Part shown: positions 1 to 5,004 of the stretch, in pieces | Layout of the letters: each line of letters begins with the position of its first letter | Position numbering within the stretch: the stretch's first letter is position 1 | Assembly (NCBI GenBank): GCA_964444825.1 | Contig: CAYUIS010000211.1 | Location: 1 to 5,177, forward strand | Length of the DNA stretch: 5,177 nt | Direction of reading: 5' to 3' | From: CAYUIS01 sp964444825 | GTDB taxonomy: Bacteria > Chloroflexota > Anaerolineae > B4-G1 | Program-made: the position numbers and the translations under genes | Notes under the pieces: model-generated | What the model was told of the DNA's origin: nothing | What the model saw: only the letters and a program-made list of their open reading frames with translations | The model's database searches: none

Positions 1-1
1 C

Positions 2-820
2 AGCCCAACATCAACATCTGTGCAGTTGCCCGCGTTTCTCTCCCGTGTAGAACCAAGATCAGATGCTCGTGTCATAGGAGTGATCTCTGGCAGAGTAGTC
101 TGGGCAGTCCTGCGACTCGAAGAGATCGCTGAGCCGGGTGAGGTGCTGGGACTGGGAGAAATGCAGGACCGGGTGGAGTTCTTAATAGATGGCAAGGCAC
201 TTGATGCTGAGGTCGCTTGGGGTCCTAAGCCAGGTGTTCTAGAGGTTGAAGTCATCGGAGATTTCGAGGTGGGACCAGGCAAACACGCAGCCACCGTTCG
301 AGTGCGCACAACGTCAGGCGAGGTTCTGAAGCATAGCTGGACGTTCACGGTATTCGCTGAGGAGCCTAGAGTGCCCGACCTGCCGGAGGGATTGTGGTTT
401 GTGCGTCCTTTGCCCCATAGCACTATTACTAAACAGGCCTACCAGCAGGAGCAATTGGTTGACTTCTTCCCTGTTGGTCCGTTGCAAAGTGGGGTCTGCG
501 TTGGCATACTGCCCTACGAGTTGGCAAACCCTAATGAACTGTGCTTGGAGTGCGAGGATGCGCCGCGTAGGTATTCCATTGTTGCGCTTGATGGCACTCT
601 CCTTGACAACAATGCAGCAAGACGGAGCCTCGGAGAGGGCGAAACTGTTGGACTCGACTATGCAAACGGAAAAACGGTAGAGGTGTGCTGCGCGACGGGT
701 CATTATGAGTGTTATCTTGTGGATCTGGCCCCGGGCGAGCACGAGGCCACGGTTCGGCTGGTGCAGGCATCGGGAGAGGAGATAGAATATACCTGGCACT
801 TCACAATCACGGAAGACTAG
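2..820 (+). CDS. Putative exported protein with two Ig-like repeats, 5' end outside window
   Basis: I do not recognise a named family. The frame is open to the left edge and reads S-P-T-S-T-S before a GTG at 20, like the Ser/Thr/Pro linker that often follows a signal peptide or lipobox. I therefore think the gene starts upstream and that the GTG (266 aa) is not the true start. The protein repeats itself: residues 84-111 and 236-263 (counted from the GTG) both follow the pattern PG-x-H-x-ATVR-x(3)-SGE-x(4)-W-x-FT, the closing strands of a bacterial Ig-like beta sandwich. The first unit begins near residues 8-35 (FLSRVEP..., a typical opening strand). The second half holds six Cys (160, 175, 178, 223, 224, 231), which might form disulfides. 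No membrane segment or catalytic motif is visible. Its third codon positions look less G+C-rich than those of the genes further right. A role in surface binding is only inference. Confidence 0.72.
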   Translation, partial: SPTSTSVQLPAFLSRVEPRSDARVIGVISGRVVWAVLRLEEIAEPGEVLGLGEMQDRVEFLIDGKALDAEVAWGPKPGVLEVEVIGDFEVGPGKHAATVRVRTTSGEVLKHSWTFTVFAEEPRVPDLPEGLWFVRPLPHSTITKQAYQQEQLVDFFPVGPLQSGVCVGILPYELANPNELCLECEDAPRRYSIVALDGTLLDNNAARRSLGEGETVGLDYANGKTVEVCCATGHYECYLVDLAPGEHEATVRLVQASGEEIEYTWHFTITED

Positions 821-974
821 CGGATTGAGGAGAGATTCTACCCTTTGACAACAGAGGACTCTGGCTACGAACTTGGGGAGGCCAGAAAACAGAGCAGCAC
901 AACAAGCAAATAGTGGTTATCCTCCTCCGCCTCCCTTGGGTGTAATGATGCTATGCCAGCCCTGTCTCGACCTG
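821..974. other. Intergenic stretch without a recognisable gene
   Basis: This separates the Ig-like gene from the integrase tail. It contains a TTGACA at 845-850, but no good -10 box lies 16-18 bp downstream. No terminator-like hairpin with a T-run follows the stop codon at 818-820. I see no RNA gene or convincing small ORF. Confidence 0.4.
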
Positions 975-1280
975 TCAAACCATCTCCACATCCTGCTCGA
1001 CCAGCGCCAGGATACCGATATGCAGCACCTGCGCCGCCTCCCGCTGGGCCTCGTTGAGCGTCCCGGCGTGCAACGAATCGACCAGTGCCAGCATCAGGCC
1101 GGGGTCGGGCGTGGCGCCGGCCTCGCGTTGTCCCATCCGCCCCTCGATATGGGCCATCGCCAGGTAGGTGTGGCTGGCGACGGTGGGCTCATACAACCTG
1201 GTGTACACCGGCGTGGTCTCCAAACGCTCGTGGTCCAGCACCTCCCCAGCGCTAGCTCCCATTTCGCTCAGCTCGGTGCC
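975..1280 (-). pseudogene. C-terminal remnant of a tyrosine recombinase/integrase
   Basis: The minus strand encodes about 100 residues that match the C-terminal end of phage-type tyrosine recombinases. It reads GTELSEMGAS, then VLDHERLETTPVYTRLY, then a helical tail that ends in VEMV and a stop at 975. The L-[GD]-H-x-R-L-x-T-T-x-x-Y pattern corresponds to the family box with the last conserved His and the nucleophilic Tyr (the Y in PVY). The usual Gly before this His is Asp here, and a few residues seem missing between GAS and VLDHER. Homology starts abruptly near 1280 and a stop in the same frame lies a few codons further upstream. The N-terminal domain and the catalytic Arg/Lys/HxxR region are absent, so it cannot be an active enzyme. 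The largest ATG-started frame is 975-1262. It is best read as a scar of an integrated element, cut off where the next promoter begins. Confidence 0.72.
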
Positions 1281-1310
1281 TTCCGATGCCCAATCGGGTC
1301 ACGCGCTGAA

Positions 1311-1339
1311 TTGACGGGGCCACCCTCTTGAAGTATACT
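1311..1339 (+). promoter_or_regulatory. Sigma-70-type promoter for the remnant TA / Yip1-like operon
   Basis: TTGACG (1311-1316) and TATACT (1334-1339) are separated by exactly 17 bp, each close to consensus. Transcription would start near 1346, about 25 nt before the first small ORF at 1371. Spacing and position are typical of a toxin-antitoxin operon promoter. It is the only strong promoter I see before the membrane-protein genes at 1513 and 2226. Confidence 0.75.
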
Positions 1340-1346
1340 GAGGGTG
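1321..1346. promoter_or_regulatory. Candidate operator: dyad around the -10 box
   Basis: A perfect 7-bp inverted repeat, CACCCTC (1321-1327) and GAGGGTG (1340-1346), encloses the -10 box with 12 bp between the arms. Operators overlapping the promoter are usual for autoregulated toxin-antitoxin operons. The local antitoxin is only a 17-codon remnant, so any regulator would have to be encoded elsewhere. The dyad is seen directly; its function is inferred. Confidence 0.55.
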
Positions 1347-1370
1347 CATCAGAGCGATAGGAGCGACGAG

Positions 1371-1424
1371 ATGGATACGACGGTGTCGGAGGCCATCATC
1401 GCTGGCCGTGGGGATCGTGCATGA
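1371..1424 (+). pseudogene. Antitoxin remnant (Phd/VapB-like), 17 codons
   Basis: A small ORF with an AGGAG ribosome binding site (1359-1363) reads MDTTVSEAIIAGRGDRA and stops. The opening M-x-T-x-VSEA resembles the N-terminus of Phd-family antitoxins. The last residues could be the original C-terminus, which would mean that most of the middle was deleted in frame. Its TGA overlaps the ATG of the next frame by 4 bp (ATGA, 1421-1424), as antitoxin-toxin pairs often do. The assignment rests mainly on this layout and on the PIN-like fragment that follows; the peptide alone is too short to prove homology. It may now serve only as a translated leader. Confidence 0.5.
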
Positions 1425-1516
1425 GCACGTACTGCGTGGACACGAACGCGCTGGTGAAGCGCTACGTCGACGAAACCGGAAGCGGCCGGTCAGCATACGG
1501 AGGGAGGAGGTTATGA
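1421..1516 (+). pseudogene. VapC-like PIN toxin, truncated N-terminal fragment
   Basis: The 31-codon frame starts MSTYCVDTNALVKRYVDETG. This matches the first strand and helix of VapC-type PIN-domain ribonucleases, where the Asp in the V-D-T-[SN]-A-L-V-K-R-Y motif is the first metal-binding acidic residue. Homology ends after about 22 residues, near 1486. The remaining codons (from RSAYGG) are read through the ribosome binding site of the next gene. The other PIN acidic residues and the rest of the usual roughly 130-residue domain are missing, so it is not a working toxin. Its stop TGA (1514-1516) overlaps the ATG of the downstream membrane-protein gene (ATGA, 1513-1516), which permits translational coupling. 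Confidence 0.72.
1499..1510 (+). promoter_or_regulatory. Strong ribosome binding site that fixes the start at 1513
   Basis: GGAGGGAGGAGG ends 2 nt before the ATG at 1513; the GGAGGG part lies at a normal distance from it. A longer in-frame start at 1408 would add 35 residues of Arg-rich sequence that run over the antitoxin/toxin remnants, so 1513 is preferred. The purine run also lies inside the last codons of the toxin fragment. Confidence 0.75.
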
Positions 1517-2229
1517 TAAAGCTAGTGCGACCTATTGTGGAGGCGTTCTTCCTGGGCGAAACGCCCTACGCAGAGATGCGCCAAGAACCACGCTCAGCCC
1601 TGAGAGGCCTGACGATCATCGCCCTGGTGGGCGTGGTCGTGGCGGTGGTCGGCCTGATAGGAACGACGCTGGAATGGGCGACCACGCCCAAGATGAGCGC
1701 CGTCCAGGCGACCGTGCTCGAGGGCATCCAGGACATGGATTGGTACCGAGAGCTGAGGAGCGATCCCGAGTTCCGCCGCCAGTTCGAGCAATGGTACGAG
1801 CAGGGATGGCAGATCTTTCCCCGGCTGTTCGGCGCGCCGGACCTGGGTACGGCTGCGCTGAGGATCATCACGCTGCCGCTGGGCCTGGTCGTGGTGTGGG
1901 CCCTGTACGGCCTGGTGGCCCACCTCGTGGCGCGTATGCTCGGCGGGGAGGGTGATCTGGGCCAGACGTTAGGCTGCACCGCGCTGGCCGTCGCGCCCCA
2001 GATCCTGAACATCGCCACGTTCTTCCCCTACCTGCTCGTCGGCGGCGTGGTGGGCACGTGGACGCTCCTGTGCCGCTACGTGGCCCTGAAAGCGTGCCAC
2101 CGCATGACGTGGGAGCGCACCCTGGCAGCGACGTTACTACCCTACGTCGCGTTTAGTCTGGTGATGGCCACCTTTGGCTGCCTGGCCGCCGCGGTGATTG
2201 GTATGTTTGTTGCGGGAGGTGCACAATGA
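1513..2229 (+). CDS. Yip1-family multi-spanning membrane protein (first of pair)
   Basis: A 238-residue integral membrane protein of the Yip1/YIF1-like type, whose bacterial role is poorly defined. A short amphipathic N-terminus (VEAFFLGETPYAEMRQEP, residues 9-26) precedes a first membrane segment at about 32-52. A soluble insert rich in charged and aromatic residues follows at 54-108, with D-W-Y, F-R-R-Q-F-E-Q-W-Y and similar. A C-terminal block of about four hydrophobic segments lies at roughly 115-138, 153-172, 174-195 and 204-234. Between the second and third segments, LGGEGDLGQTLGCTALAVAP (143-162) fits the Yip1-domain pattern of Gly-Gly, a small loop, then Q-T-L and a Pro. The next gene encodes a protein of the same layout and overlaps by 4 bp (ATGA). 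It is expressed from the promoter at 1311 unless a promoter hidden in the remnants exists. Membrane topology is a reading from hydrophobicity only; a specific function cannot be given. Confidence 0.82.
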   Translation: MIKLVRPIVEAFFLGETPYAEMRQEPRSALRGLTIIALVGVVVAVVGLIGTTLEWATTPKMSAVQATVLEGIQDMDWYRELRSDPEFRRQFEQWYEQGWQIFPRLFGAPDLGTAALRIITLPLGLVVVWALYGLVAHLVARMLGGEGDLGQTLGCTALAVAPQILNIATFFPYLLVGGVVGTWTLLCRYVALKACHRMTWERTLAATLLPYVAFSLVMATFGCLAAAVIGMFVAGGAQ

Positions 2230-2972
2230 GAGAGCTGCTTCAACTGGCTTGGGATGCCCTGCTGTTCCGAGACGCAGGGTACGCGCAACACGTCGCCCGC
2301 GCCGACGTGCTCAAGCGCGGGTTGGCGCTGCTGGTGGTGGTATCGCTGGCGGCGGGCCTGCTCTCACTCGTCACCGGCCTGGTGCGTGACCTGCGGCCGA
2401 TGAGCGTCGAGGCACGTCGTGAAGAGGCGGAGCAGGGCCTGCAACAGTTCTTCCAGTCGCTGCGCCAAATGGGACAGTTCACCGACGTGCCGCCAGGTTT
2501 TGAGAGGCAGCTCACGGACTCGATCCGGTCCGGAATGGCGCTGGGCTTTGAGATTGAGGCCCTACCCACACGCCTGCCCAGACCAATCGGACGGCTGTTC
2601 ACAAACCTGGGGAGCTTTCTGTCGTTGCCCTTTAGCCGTTTGGCAAGCTGGGCCGGCTACACGATCTGGGTGATACTGATCGCCAAGCTTCTGGGAGGCC
2701 GGGCGACGGTGTCTCAAACGCTGGGAGCGACCGCCCTGTACGCCGTGCCACACGTCCTGGGCATCCTGGACATCGTGCCCTGCCTGGGCGGGTTGCTGGG
2801 GCTGGTAGCGGCGATGTGGGGTATCGCCATCTACGTCAAGGCGCTGGCGGTCGCCAACGAGTTCAGCATCGGACGGGCCATCGCGGCGACGGTGGTACCC
2901 GCGCTGGCCGGTGCGGCGCTGGCACTGATGGGGTTGCTGTTCTTCCTCATCCTGGCCCTGGCAAGTGGGTGA
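2226..2972 (+). CDS. Yip1-family multi-spanning membrane protein (second of pair)
   Basis: A 248-residue paralogue of the preceding product. It has an N-terminal amphipathic stretch (residues 1-28), a first membrane segment at about 31-52 and a soluble, Glu/Gln/Arg-rich middle (58-125). Hydrophobic segments follow at roughly 136-156, 166-185, 188-210 and 217-246. LLGGRATVSQTLGATALYAVP (155-175) aligns with the same block of the first protein (Gly-Gly, then Q-T-L-G-x-T-A-L, then Pro). A Trp-x-I-A-I-Y-V-K-A-L stretch (198-207) corresponds to W-T-L-L-C-R-Y-V-A-L in the partner. The start ATG overlaps the previous stop (ATGA at 2226-2229) and GGGAGGT lies just upstream, so the two are almost surely co-translated and may form a hetero-oligomer (inference). 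The sequences are clearly diverged, which suggests an old duplication. No enzymatic motif is visible. Confidence 0.82.
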   Translation: MRELLQLAWDALLFRDAGYAQHVARADVLKRGLALLVVVSLAAGLLSLVTGLVRDLRPMSVEARREEAEQGLQQFFQSLRQMGQFTDVPPGFERQLTDSIRSGMALGFEIEALPTRLPRPIGRLFTNLGSFLSLPFSRLASWAGYTIWVILIAKLLGGRATVSQTLGATALYAVPHVLGILDIVPCLGGLLGLVAAMWGIAIYVKALAVANEFSIGRAIAATVVPALAGAALALMGLLFFLILALASG

Positions 2973-3038
2973 GTTTGAGCCCAAGACTCGGCTCCAATAG
3001 AGCTGTGGCGGATTCGCAGGTGTTGCCACGCCTAGCCA

Positions 3039-3067
3039 TTGGATAACCAGCCTGCCTGTGGTATAAT
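3039..3067 (+). promoter_or_regulatory. Sigma-70-type promoter of lgt
   Basis: TTGGAT (3039-3044) and a perfect TATAAT (3062-3067) are 17 bp apart. The transcript would start near 3074, leaving a leader of about 30 nt with GGGAG (3093-3097) before the ATG at 3104. lgt therefore need not depend on the upstream membrane-protein operon. Confidence 0.75.
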
Positions 3068-3077
3068 CTGCGCAGGC
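3050..3077. promoter_or_regulatory. Candidate operator: GCCTGC/GCAGGC dyad centred on the lgt -10 box
   Basis: GCCTGC (3050-3055) and GCAGGC (3072-3077) form a perfect 6-bp inverted repeat with 16 bp between, centred on the TATAAT. This geometry suits a repressor that covers the -10 box and start site. The dyad is visible, but its use as an operator is inferred and a chance occurrence in G+C-rich DNA is possible. Confidence 0.35.
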
Positions 3078-3103
3078 ACTCGAGGCAGCAGCGGGAGCAG
3101 ACT

Positions 3104-3994
3104 ATGAAGCCACCATTCGACCCGATCCTCATCCATATCACACCCGACTTTGGCGTCCACTGGTACGGGGTCCTGATCGTAACGGGCGTCCTATTGGGCG
3201 CGCTCTACGCCTCCTGGCGGGCCAAGCAAGATGGCGCGGACCCCGAGCACGTGTGGAACGCCCTCGTTGCCGCCATCATCCTGGCCATCATCGGCGCCCG
3301 GCTGTACCACGTCTTCTCTGAGCCACAGGGGGGCATGGTCGGATGGAGCTACTACCGCCAACATCCCGCCGAGATCTTCTACGTGTGGAAAGGAGGTCTG
3401 GGCATCTATGGCGGGATCGCTGGCGGCGTGCTAGGGGTGGTGATCTATGCCTGGCGGGCCAAGCTGCGCCCTCTGCAGTGGCTGGACTATGGGGCTCCGG
3501 GGATGGCGCTGGGTCAGGCCATCGGCCGCTGGGGCAACTTTTTCAACCAGGAGCTGTACGGGCCGCCCACCGGATCGGGATGGGGCCTGATCATCGATCC
3601 GCAGCACCGCATCGCTCCCTACGACAACTTGAGCGCATATCCCCCCGACACCCTGTTCCATCCCACCTTCCTGTACGAGTCGCTGTGGTCCCTCCTGCTG
3701 TTTGTCACCCTGGCGCTTTGCGCCCACAGGCTAAAGGACCGGCTGATGGAAGGTGACATCCTTATTGGGTATTTCATGGGCTACCCGCTGGGCCGCTTTT
3801 TTATCGAATACCTGCGCCCTGACGCATGGATGATCGGTCCCATCGCCGCTGCACAGTTGTTCTCTATCGTCTGTGTTGCCGGTGGTGCAGCGGTGTTGAT
3901 CGTACGTCACGCCAGAGGTGGACCCAAGAATGTAGAACCAGACGTTTTCCCACCATCCTCTGAGACGACACCAAGCACAGAGCCAGAGCTCTAG
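3104..3994 (+). CDS. lgt: Prolipoprotein diacylglyceryl transferase
   Basis: Lgt is an inner-membrane enzyme that moves the diacylglyceryl group of phosphatidylglycerol onto the lipobox Cys of prolipoproteins, the first step of lipoprotein maturation. The 296-residue product has the usual length and about seven hydrophobic segments. The family signature GRWGNFFNQELYG sits at 141-153, with Arg142 matching the essential Arg143 of the E. coli enzyme. HWYG (19-22) carries the conserved Tyr (Tyr21), and FFIEYLRPD (232-240) carries the conserved C-terminal-side Arg (Arg238). At the place of E. coli His103 this protein has Tyr102 (GIYGG), a substitution I recall from other Lgt proteins, so it is not a sign of inactivity. 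The last 25 or so residues are a Pro/Ser/Thr/Glu-rich tail. The start is set by GGGAG 6 nt upstream. The gene has its own promoter. The Ig-like protein at the left could be a substrate if it is a lipoprotein, but its N-terminus is not in view. Confidence 0.97.
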   Translation: MKPPFDPILIHITPDFGVHWYGVLIVTGVLLGALYASWRAKQDGADPEHVWNALVAAIILAIIGARLYHVFSEPQGGMVGWSYYRQHPAEIFYVWKGGLGIYGGIAGGVLGVVIYAWRAKLRPLQWLDYGAPGMALGQAIGRWGNFFNQELYGPPTGSGWGLIIDPQHRIAPYDNLSAYPPDTLFHPTFLYESLWSLLLFVTLALCAHRLKDRLMEGDILIGYFMGYPLGRFFIEYLRPDAWMIGPIAAAQLFSIVCVAGGAAVLIVRHARGGPKNVEPDVFPPSSETTPSTEPEL

Positions 3995-3998
3995 TGCC

Positions 3999-4090
3999 TA
4001 TCCTAGAATTGCTCCAGTCCCCGTCCTCGGGGACGAAAGAAACCCCCGAGACGGGGATTTGAGCGAGTTTACGGATAGATTTCTAGGATA
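3999..4090. repeat. 92-bp element with perfect 10-bp inverted ends and inner GC palindromes
   Basis: TATCCTAGAA (3999-4008) and TTCTAGGATA (4081-4090) are exact reverse complements. They enclose a GTCCCCG-TCCT-CGGGGAC hairpin (4017-4034) and a second hairpin, CCCCG-AGA-CGGGG (4044-4056). The second hairpin is the reverse complement of the core of the first with one base missing. The whole could fold as an RNA with two GC hairpins closed by an AT-rich stem, or be a small mobile repeat (MITE/REP-type). It begins 5 bp after the lgt stop. The hairpins have no real T-run behind them, so a classical terminator is unlikely, although it may still serve as the 3' end of lgt mRNA. Confidence 0.6.
4017..4034. 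repeat. GC palindrome, copy 1 (core CCCCGTCCTCGGGG)
   Basis: A perfect 7-bp stem with a TCCT loop. The 14-bp core (4019-4032) recurs exactly at 5103-5116, and a 14-bp part (4021-4034) recurs exactly at 5164-5177. Copy 1 is followed by GAAAGAAAC, an ending that resembles the 3' end of some CRISPR repeats, but it stands alone here. Confidence 0.6.
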
Positions 4091-4133
4091 ACTCACGGCA
4101 AGACAGCACAACCTGGGGCTCCTTTTGTCCCGC

Positions 4134-4140
4134 GGAGGAG
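4134..4140 (+). promoter_or_regulatory. Ribosome binding site supporting the GTG start at 4150
   Basis: GGAGGAG lies 9 nt before GTG 4150. The next in-frame ATG, at 4162, would be 21 nt away, too far for this site. A weak promoter might be TTGAGC (4059-4064) with TAGGAT (4084-4089), but the 19-bp gap is long, so I do not list it separately. Confidence 0.65.
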
Positions 4141-4149
4141 ATACCGCAA

Positions 4150-4860
4150 GTGGCAAAATCAATGAGCAGGGGAGCAGCCCTTCATAGCCTTCAGCTTTGC
4201 GATAGCGAAGGGGACGTGAAGCGGAATCGCACCGTGGAGATAAGGGCCGCATTGGGAGAGAGCGAAGCATTAAAGCAGGCCCGCCGGGCGGTGGAGACGG
4301 CCCAGGCACGTGGCCAAAAGTGGGCCGTCCGGCAGCGGGACCTGGAACTGAAGATTCAAGGACTGGAGGACAAGATCTCTCGCTCCGAAAACCAGCTCTA
4401 TGGCGGTGAAATCACGAACCCAAAAGAACTGGCAGATATCCAGGCAGAGGTCGCCTCGCTCCGGCGGCGGCGGCAGGCACTGGAGGACAAGTGTCTGGAG
4501 GCAATGATCGAGCGGGAGGAGGCAGAGGCCGAGGAGAATCAGGCTAAACATCAACTCGGCGAAACCGAGGCCCGCTGGTCGGCTGAGCAGGCGGATCTGA
4601 TGTCGGAGCGACAGGCACTGGAGGAGAGGCTGGCAGAGCTCGAGCAGGAGCGCACGGGACTGCTGGACATTATCGGCGGTGACGATCTGGCGACCTATGA
4701 GAACCTGCGGCGCAGAAAGAGCGGGCTGGCGGTCACCCAGGCGAGAGATGATACGTGCGGCATATGTGGCTATGCCGTATCGCCTAATCTCAAATGGCAA
4801 CTGCGCGATGAGGGCGTGGCCACCTGCAGCAACTGTGAGCGTATCATCGTGCGAATATGA
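4150..4860 (+). CDS. Coiled-coil protein with C-terminal zinc ribbon (COG1579 type)
   Basis: The 236-residue product has the build of the COG1579/CT398-like family. A short N-terminal helix with an L-x-x-L-Q-x-x-D pattern (11-18) leads into a long antiparallel coiled coil, about residues 20-175, very rich in Glu, Arg, Gln and Ala. The turn of the hairpin carries the family motif LYGGEITNPKELADIQAEV (83-101). A C-terminal zinc ribbon has two Cys-x-x-Cys knuckles (Cys203/Cys206 and Cys226/Cys229) that should bind one Zn2+. Known relatives are cytoplasmic and thought to bind nucleic acid or act as assembly scaffolds; an exact role is not established. The GTG start is chosen because it keeps the N-terminal helix and has a good ribosome binding site. 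The residue count is near the family's usual length. It is transcribed toward the candidate small RNA on the other strand, whose terminator begins directly after its stop. Confidence 0.87.
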   Translation: MAKSMSRGAALHSLQLCDSEGDVKRNRTVEIRAALGESEALKQARRAVETAQARGQKWAVRQRDLELKIQGLEDKISRSENQLYGGEITNPKELADIQAEVASLRRRRQALEDKCLEAMIEREEAEAEENQAKHQLGETEARWSAEQADLMSERQALEERLAELEQERTGLLDIIGGDDLATYENLRRRKSGLAVTQARDDTCGICGYAVSPNLKWQLRDEGVATCSNCERIIVRI

Positions 4861-4861
4861 G

Positions 4862-4900
4862 CAAAAAACCACGGCCTCCCCATCTCTGAGGAGGCCGTGG
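4862..4900 (-). terminator. Intrinsic terminator for minus-strand transcription
   Basis: CCACGGCCTCC (4869-4879) and GGAGGCCGTGG (4890-4900) form a perfect 11-bp stem with a 10-nt loop. On the plus strand an A-run (4863-4868) precedes the stem, so in minus-strand RNA the hairpin is followed by UUUUUU. This is a textbook terminator for leftward transcription. For rightward transcripts (the zinc-ribbon gene) the hairpin lacks a T-run and would at most protect the 3' end. Confidence 0.88.
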
Positions 4901-4969
4901 CTGCGAAAGGAGGGTAACCACAAACAGCCTTGATGTGGGTCTTTGAGGGCGGACACCCGTCCCAACATC
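4862..4969 (-). ncRNA. Candidate small RNA of about 108 nt with an anti-Shine-Dalgarno loop
   Basis: The stretch lies between a near-consensus minus-strand promoter and a strong minus-strand terminator, and no reading frame with a start closes inside it. The predicted RNA folds into successive hairpins. Hairpin 1, at its very 5' end, pairs GATGTTGGG with CCCACATC (4961-4969 with 4932-4939, one bulge). Hairpin 2 pairs GGCTGT with GCAGCC (4924-4929 with 4899-4904) and leaves CCCUCCUUU in the loop (4906-4914). The terminator hairpin comes last and shares 2 nt with hairpin 2. CCUCCUUU matches the 3' end of 16S rRNA, so the loop could pair with ribosome binding sites, as C-rich loops of known small RNAs do. 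I recognise no known RNA family. Promoter, hairpins and terminator are seen; expression and role are inferred. Confidence 0.6.
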
Positions 4970-4975
4970 ACCACC

Positions 4976-5004
4976 ATTGTAGTGTACAAGTGATCCCGGG
5001 TCAA
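4976..5004 (-). promoter_or_regulatory. Minus-strand sigma-70-type promoter of the candidate small RNA
   Basis: Read leftward, TTGACC (5004-4999) and TACAAT (4981-4976) are separated by exactly 17 bp. The expected start is near 4969, exactly where the first hairpin of the predicted RNA begins. The spacer also holds ACAAGT (4986-4991), an inverted partner of ACTTGT (5009-5014) on the other side of the -35 box. Confidence 0.72.

Noticed and set aside
845..871. Promoter with TTGACA at 845-850
   Set aside because: The best -10 candidate (TACGAA, 866-871) is poor, the gap is only 15 bp, and no gene follows on this strand until the promoter at 1311.
873..1331. Plus-strand reading frame of 152 codons from a TTG
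   Set aside because: It is antisense to the integrase tail, its product is low-complexity Pro/Gln/Gly-rich, it has no family features, and it runs through the promoter at 1311.
1408..1512. 35-residue N-terminal extension of the first Yip1-like protein
   Set aside because: It overlaps the toxin remnant in another frame, is Arg-rich without membrane-protein features, and the strong ribosome binding site at 1499-1510 supports 1513.
4862..4969. T-box or amino-acid attenuator leader
   Set aside because: The terminator would have to precede a leftward gene, but the gene to the left is on the plus strand. The conserved T-box sequence is absent and no leader peptide is seen.
4270..5004. Long minus-strand frame of 244 codons
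   Set aside because: It is mostly the mirror of the coiled-coil gene, whose frame is clearly real, and it crosses the minus-strand terminator.
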